From the NCBI GenBank assembly GCA_963377175.1, contig CAUJNA010001450.1:1-64000 (forward strand): a stretch of DNA of 64,000 nucleotides. Direction: 5' to 3'. Shown one piece after another: positions 62,501 through 64,000 of the stretch; the stretch's first letter is position 1, and each line of letters opens with the position of its first letter. Source of the DNA: Effrenium voratum (Eukaryota > Sar > Dinophyceae > Suessiales > Symbiodiniaceae). A program made the position numbers and the translations under genes. The notes under the pieces are model-generated. The model saw only the letters and a list, made by a program, of their open reading frames with translations, ran no database searches and was not told where the DNA came from.

Positions 62501-64000
62501 AAAGTCACGATGGTACATACATACCTACAAAGTACCGACAACATGCTTGCGCACCCTAATCCAACACCAGCCTCTTACCCTTACCGTGGGAACCCCTAAG
62601 TGTGTACAGTTTTTCGCGAAGGGATGAGGAATGATGCGGAGGGAGGTGACATTGCGCCTGAGGCTTGACGAACGTTTGGCATGTTTGGTTTTGTAAGGGT
62701 TTGCAACACGTTTCTGCCGCTCGAGTTCAAAATAGTGGCTCTAATGTGCAGAAAACTCTGGCCCATAGGCTTCCATGAAGGGACCATTTTTGCTTGGCAG
62801 GTATCTTCACCGTCAGTGTGGCGCCGTGCCCGCCTTCCAGCGGGAGCTGCGTCGATTTGGCATCTCCTTCACATTGGACGATTGTGAGTACTGGGCATGC
62901 GAGTTCCGCAAATTGCGCTACTCTCCCCAAGACAAAGCTGCAGATCGCAACCTGTTGCGGGCTGCGGGTTACCTGAAATATCTGGGATTGCAGCGTTGTT
63001 GTGCTAGTATGGATGACCCGTTTCTGCTCATGTCGGTAGGCAAACTGGCACTCGCAGCTTGTTATTTGACTGACTCCGTTTGTAGCTCATGATGTGAGAC
63101 TGGGTTAATGTTAGGGTGGGTCGTGCGAGCATGCGTTCCGAGGAGTGCCCGACTACCGCAGCGGCCCAATGTCGGCGGCAAGACGCCAGGCAGTCAAGAG
63201 GATCCTTCGCAAGCTCCGGGACGGCGAGAAAACAGGAAGCGACGGTCGATGGCTGTCGTTAATTTGGCATTTAACGTGCTAGAGGCCCGTGGATGTCGGG
63301 GAAACTTATCTCGCTACCTCGCCTGCAGCCCGGGAAAACCGTGTCCAAAACGGAGCCCTAGCTGAGCAACTATTAGGGTCAACTTGTTGTGCACTTGGGG
63401 AGCACTCATTCGGCGTGTTCAAATTGGAGCCTTCCAAGGAGAATTTGTTCTCACATGCCCCAGGGTCTGTTTTGGAGGCCCCCCATGGCGTGTTCAATTC
63501 GGAGCCTTCCACCGTTTTTGGCTCACATGCCTGCTTGACATGTGGTAAGAACATTCTCGCACGCCAACATCAGCAAAGTTCGACTAGTAGGCGGCATCGG
63601 TTTTTGACACTACCCTGCAACTGGGCCCTCTTTCGCAATGCTCGAATCGCAGGCTTTCACATCTGCGTTCAAGCCAAGCCGCACTATTCTTCTTGCCAAC
63701 ATGGGCCTACTTTTCTTGGTTTGGGGCAGCCCTGATTTGGCGTGTTCAAATCGGAGCCTTTTAAGGGGTGTGGTCAAGTCTAATCAAAACATTTTTGGGG
63801 CAACTTTGTTTTGTCAGTTCTTTGCCAGGAGCGTAACACTAATTTCTGTGATGAATCATTGAAGCGTATGAAGCAGCTTGGCAGAGCAATTCCGGGGAAT
63901 CACTCTACAAATGCTCTGCTGAACAGCTCTCAGATGTTTTTCAGGAAAAAAGGAGGCTCTGATTTTTGGGGGCTGAGCATGGAATGTTCGTTTGAGGCCA
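59563..64000. repeat. right arm of the >=4.4-kb inverted repeat
   Basis: It is the reverse complement of 36,796-41,222 throughout and continues past the end of the window. It begins GACCAAGCAAGTCAGCTTTA. Divergence is mostly point substitutions, with some short indels (for example TGGATGTCG inserted near 60,643). Confidence 0.9.
60316..63250 (+). pseudogene. multi-exon gene of unknown function, right-arm copy, nonsense codon
   Basis: The same exons occur as in the left arm, pointing outward (rightward). The first exon opens MSASSNKERHQQRARRRA but then hits TAG at about 60,370, where the left copy has CAG. Later exons (KGFSRKLQEQFEV, FRVLDRGSSELLLSLENLDW, LPWLAKLGNLLADAPM, DAFLDSTTYQFASYQ, LRRFGISFTLDDCEYWACEF) remain recognisable. 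A final basic frame from about 63,170 opens MSAARRQAVKRILRKLRDG and may belong to this gene or to another. Confidence 0.5.

Overview
The window joins two kinds of DNA. Bases 1 to about 31,500 are an island of endogenous virus of the Polinton-like virus (PLV)/Maverick type. Bases about 31,500 to 64,000 look like the nuclear genome of a protist, most likely a dinoflagellate. The dinoflagellate call rests on multi-exon genes with GC-AG as well as GT-AG introns, on several exons that resemble (from memory, not from a search) large hypothetical protein families abundant in Symbiodinium-like genomes, and on a multi-exon C5 DNA methyltransferase with a tandem copy. Nothing looks bacterial: there are no Shine-Dalgarno sites or operon-like host genes, and no complete tRNA or rRNA gene was found.

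Viral island. The best-preserved element runs from about 3,250 to 23,050. Its order is: adenine methyltransferase (-); packaging ATPase, penton-like minor capsid protein, AT-hook protein, a small unknown protein and an Ala/Gly-rich membrane-like protein (all +); major capsid protein (+); C5 cytosine methyltransferase (-); an unknown protein (+); a large replicase combining polymerase-like, HNH and SF1 helicase regions (-); an SF3/AAA+-like helicase without its P-loop (+); a retroviral-type rve integrase (-); and a roughly 1,350-codon fibre ending in a peptidase S74 chaperone domain (-). About thirteen single-base indels interrupt these genes, yet I saw no internal nonsense codons in them. That pattern fits either recent inactivation or uncorrected long-read errors. 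Several genes have a TATA-like element only 0 to 8 bases before the ATG. Compact, covarying hairpins lie between genes.

Edges of the island (1-3,250 and 23,050-31,500) are scrambled. They hold inverted and truncated copies of fibre and integrase, a fragment of a Polinton-type family B DNA polymerase and a D5-like SF3 helicase, both probably from a second virus. They also hold a ~490-bp foldback element and many short palindromic repeat arrays (TATAGCAC, CAGGATTG, TTGGGCGAGCC, GTGCCCGCTCGGCAC, CATGCAAAA, CCTATAGGAA).

Host part. A ~4.4-kb inverted repeat (36,796-41,222 against 59,563-64,000, continuing past the window) encloses about 18 kb. The arms carry divergent copies of one multi-exon gene of unknown function; the right copy has a nonsense codon. 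Inside are a tyrosine recombinase whose second half of the active site is reached by splicing, a GC-rich inverted low-complexity block, a CAAT microsatellite, a Lys/Ala-rich exon, tandem C5 methyltransferases (A near-intact, B decayed), a MITE-like element, and two long multi-exon dinoflagellate genes. The recombinase beside the inner edge of a large inverted repeat makes this a candidate large mobile or segmentally duplicated unit, but its outer ends are not visible.
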